Positions 32,026-33,842 of a stretch of DNA of 33,842 bases are shown here, piece after piece. A program made the position numbers and the translations under genes. Location: positions 1 to 33,842 of IMG/VR virus record IMGVR_UViG_3300028394_000204, one strand, 5' to 3'. The notes under the pieces were generated by a model that had not been told where the DNA came from, did not search any database, and saw nothing but the letters and a program-made list of their open reading frames with translations. Positions within the stretch are counted from its first letter, which is position 1; the number at the start of each line of letters is the position of its first letter. The DNA comes from a virus.

Positions 32026-33732
32026 ATGTATCTTTTAGGAATCAATATTGGTCACAACGGTAGTACAGCACTGTATAAAGACAGCGAATTAATTTTTTAT
32101 GTGGAAGAAGAGCGTTTAACACGAGTTAAATATGATGGCAATCCGTTTGCTGGTATTGATCTTGCTTTTACATACACAGATCATGTGGATTTCTTAATTA
32201 TTTGTTCGACATCTAATGATTTTCCAATGACTCCGTGGAATCAAGAAGATGTGTATACTGCTGTGGTTCGTAAAAAACAACCAGGAATTCCATTCCAAAC
32301 AGTGCCTGCCGGCGACATACACCATATGACACATGCACTTACTGCATTTTATAACAGTGGATTTGACGAAGCAGCCGCATTGGTGATTGATGGTGCAGGT
32401 AGCGGTTGTAGTGATCCAGAATTTAAAAAGATGACATGGGAAGTTGAGTCAATTTGGTCTGTGGGATACCCAGCAAATGTTGAGTGTCATTACAAACAAT
32501 ATGGTGCAAATCATGCTGATAATTTTGCAATAGAAGAAAATGGACATCAGTCTGAAATTTCAGATAGTCACGGTCTTACCAAAGCATACGAAGCAGTAAC
32601 TCAATTTCTTGGATTCCATCCTATCGAGGCAGGCAAGACCATGGGTCTCGCTCCCTACGGTAAACCCAATGATTCTATCCGAATCAACGATGGCAGATTC
32701 AACAATAGGTCATTTATTAAACCACGATTTCCAGCAGGCAACTTTGTCCGCGCAGATTTGAATCCAGAATTAATGGAGTTGAATGATAAAAAAGAATGGC
32801 ACAATGACGAATCTCTAGTGGGCGACTATCGTAAAGACATTGCCTATGCTGTGCAAAAAGCCGCAGAAGAACGTGTGTTTGGATTAATTCGCAAAACCAT
32901 CGAACTTACTGGCAAGAAGAAAATTGTCATGGCCGGCGGCTTTGGTTTAAATTGCGTGGCCAACTATGAATACTTGAAAGAATTCCCGGATGTTGAATTC
33001 TATCATGAGCCAATTAGTCACGATGGCGGCAATGCCATGGGCGTGTGTCAACATGTTTATAGATCCGTAAGCGAAGATGCAACACCAGCACCACTAACTT
33101 CATTGTATATTGGCCCAGTTGACGAAAAAAGATACGAAGATATAGACTACACTGGCTTTTTAGAACAAACAACTACCAGTGCAGAAGTCGCACAATTAAT
33201 TGCAGATGGCAATATTGTTACACTGTATCAAGGCCGCAGTGAAGCTGGTCCACGTGCATTGGGTAATCGCAGTATTTTGTTTGACCCAACAGTTCAAGAT
33301 GGCAAAGCCATTGTTAACGAAGTTAAACGCCGCGAATGGTTCCGTCCATTTGCAGGTTCTGTTATGGCTGAACATGCTAGCGACTGGTTTGACTTTAGAA
33401 CACGTACAGACAGTCCGTTTATGATGTATGCGGTGGATGTTAAAGAAGATAAGCAAGCATTGATTCCTGCAATTACACACGTTGACGGTACATGTAGAAT
33501 TCAAACTGTAACTAAAGAACAAAATTCTCACTACTATGATTTGATCAGTGAGTTCAACAAGATTAAAAATGTTCCTATTTTGTTCAATACCAGTTTTAAT
33601 CTTGCAGGCGATCCACTAGTAGAAACAGTCAAACAAGCATTGGAAACGTTGGCTAAGTCAGATTTGAAGTATATGTGGCTTCCAGAATTAGGTAAACTGA
33701 TTACTAAAAAAGGTGATTTCGAAGAAGTATAA
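32026..33732 (+). CDS. Carbamoyltransferase, NodU/CmcH/TobZ family
   Basis: The 568-aa protein has the full two-part architecture. The N-terminal Kae1-like ASKHA domain shows LGINIGHNGSTAL at the start, HHMTHALTAFYNSG with metal-type H99 and H103, ALVIDGAG (D122), and GKTMGLAPYGKP (203-214). The core continues with VMAGGFGLNCVANYEY and SHDGGNAMG. The C-terminal YrdC-like part has GRSEAGPRALGNRSILFDP (403-421), WFRPFAGSV and FNTSFNLAGDP. These enzymes transfer carbamoyl from carbamoyl phosphate via carbamoyl-AMP to a hydroxyl group. All signature residues appear intact, so activity is likely. The acceptor is not indicated. Ribosome site AAGGAA. A terminator follows immediately. Confidence 0.93.
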   Translation: MYLLGINIGHNGSTALYKDSELIFYVEEERLTRVKYDGNPFAGIDLAFTYTDHVDFLIICSTSNDFPMTPWNQEDVYTAVVRKKQPGIPFQTVPAGDIHHMTHALTAFYNSGFDEAAALVIDGAGSGCSDPEFKKMTWEVESIWSVGYPANVECHYKQYGANHADNFAIEENGHQSEISDSHGLTKAYEAVTQFLGFHPIEAGKTMGLAPYGKPNDSIRINDGRFNNRSFIKPRFPAGNFVRADLNPELMELNDKKEWHNDESLVGDYRKDIAYAVQKAAEERVFGLIRKTIELTGKKKIVMAGGFGLNCVANYEYLKEFPDVEFYHEPISHDGGNAMGVCQHVYRSVSEDATPAPLTSLYIGPVDEKRYEDIDYTGFLEQTTTSAEVAQLIADGNIVTLYQGRSEAGPRALGNRSILFDPTVQDGKAIVNEVKRREWFRPFAGSVMAEHASDWFDFRTRTDSPFMMYAVDVKEDKQALIPAITHVDGTCRIQTVTKEQNSHYYDLISEFNKIKNVPILFNTSFNLAGDPLVETVKQALETLAKSDLKYMWLPELGKLITKKGDFEEV

Positions 33733-33758
33733 AAAAAGGAGCGTTAAGCTCCTTTTTT
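33732..33758. terminator. Bidirectional terminator between convergent genes
   Basis: An A-run, GGAGC, loop GTTAA, GCTCC and a T-run. Because both sides are A/T runs it can work in both directions. It overlaps the ends of the carbamoyltransferase gene and of the minus-strand gene on its right. Confidence 0.88.
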
Positions 33759-33840
33759 ATATTGAATTAGCAAACTCCAACAAACTGCCAAACTCTTTGA
33801 CTTTTATTTGATGTGTTAGTTCAAATGCTTTGGTTTTTGT
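33757..33840 (-). CDS. C-terminal end of an unidentified minus-strand gene
   Basis: Reading the minus strand leftwards from the window edge, one of three frames stays open for 27 codons and ends with TAA at 33759-33757, right in the shared terminator. The visible residues are TKTKAFELTHQIKVKEFGSL then LEFANSI. The other two frames stop within nine codons. The fragment is too short to name a family. It would be the first gene on the opposite strand and mark the end of the late block. Confidence 0.6.
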   Translation of the reverse strand, partial: TKTKAFELTHQIKVKEFGSLLEFANSI

Positions 33841-33842
33841 AC

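Overview
This is a piece of the late (virion) region of a T4-like tailed phage, most likely an aquatic myovirus. The left edge carries the T4-type head module in canonical order: prohead protease (gp21, cut by the window edge), scaffold (gp22) and major capsid protein (gp23). The fibre proteins match the style of marine T4-like phages (cyanophages, pelagiphages and relatives): N-termini with GRISGPLL, repeats of the form 'NTYNLGS..KWNNVY', C-terminal 'GMIRYNT' blocks, 'TDQDGN' tails and small host-like enzyme genes. The sequence alone does not identify the host. The DNA is AT-rich, every complete gene is on the + strand, most start sites have AAGGAG-type ribosome sites, and several carry TATAAATA-like late promoters.

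Layout: 2-2768 head genes 21-22-23, closed by a UUCG-loop terminator. 2822-2925 is a promoter plus a leader with three small hairpins. 2926-9938 holds a virion protein and a series of short fibre proteins, one with a LamG-like lectin fold, with two small beta-rich proteins (4633, 9609) each following fibre genes. 9949-10320 is a small unknown. 10335-14027 (1230 aa) and 14068-23952 (3294 aa) are tandem paralogous giant fibres. Each has seven N-terminal CBM5/12-like repeats, a pectate-lyase-like beta-helix and a common C-terminus. The second has absorbed about 2000 extra residues as nested insertions. 23966-24304 is a third small beta-rich protein. 24317-27586 is a pair of glycine- and cysteine-rich adhesin-like paralogs (about 9% Cys). 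27597-28193 is a small protein with an EF-hand-like loop, followed by a terminator-like hairpin.

28253-31035 is a compact accessory operon with overlapping or nearly touching genes: two distantly similar proteins of unknown function flank a 2OG-Fe(II) oxygenase, followed by an SGNH-like protein. A good late promoter at 31060 then drives a GT9-like glycosyltransferase and a NodU/CmcH/TobZ-type carbamoyltransferase. A terminator at 33732-33758 is shared with a convergent minus-strand gene whose last 27 codons are visible.

Working together, the left genes build the capsid and the central 25 kb makes a large host-recognition apparatus. The right-hand enzymes probably modify a glycan, nucleotide or surface component. 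The most unusual content is the nested architecture of the 3294-aa fibre (a seven-bladed propeller inserted in a fibre loop, itself split by a ~1.5 thousand-residue array of dispersed modules) and the Cys/Gly-rich adhesin twins.
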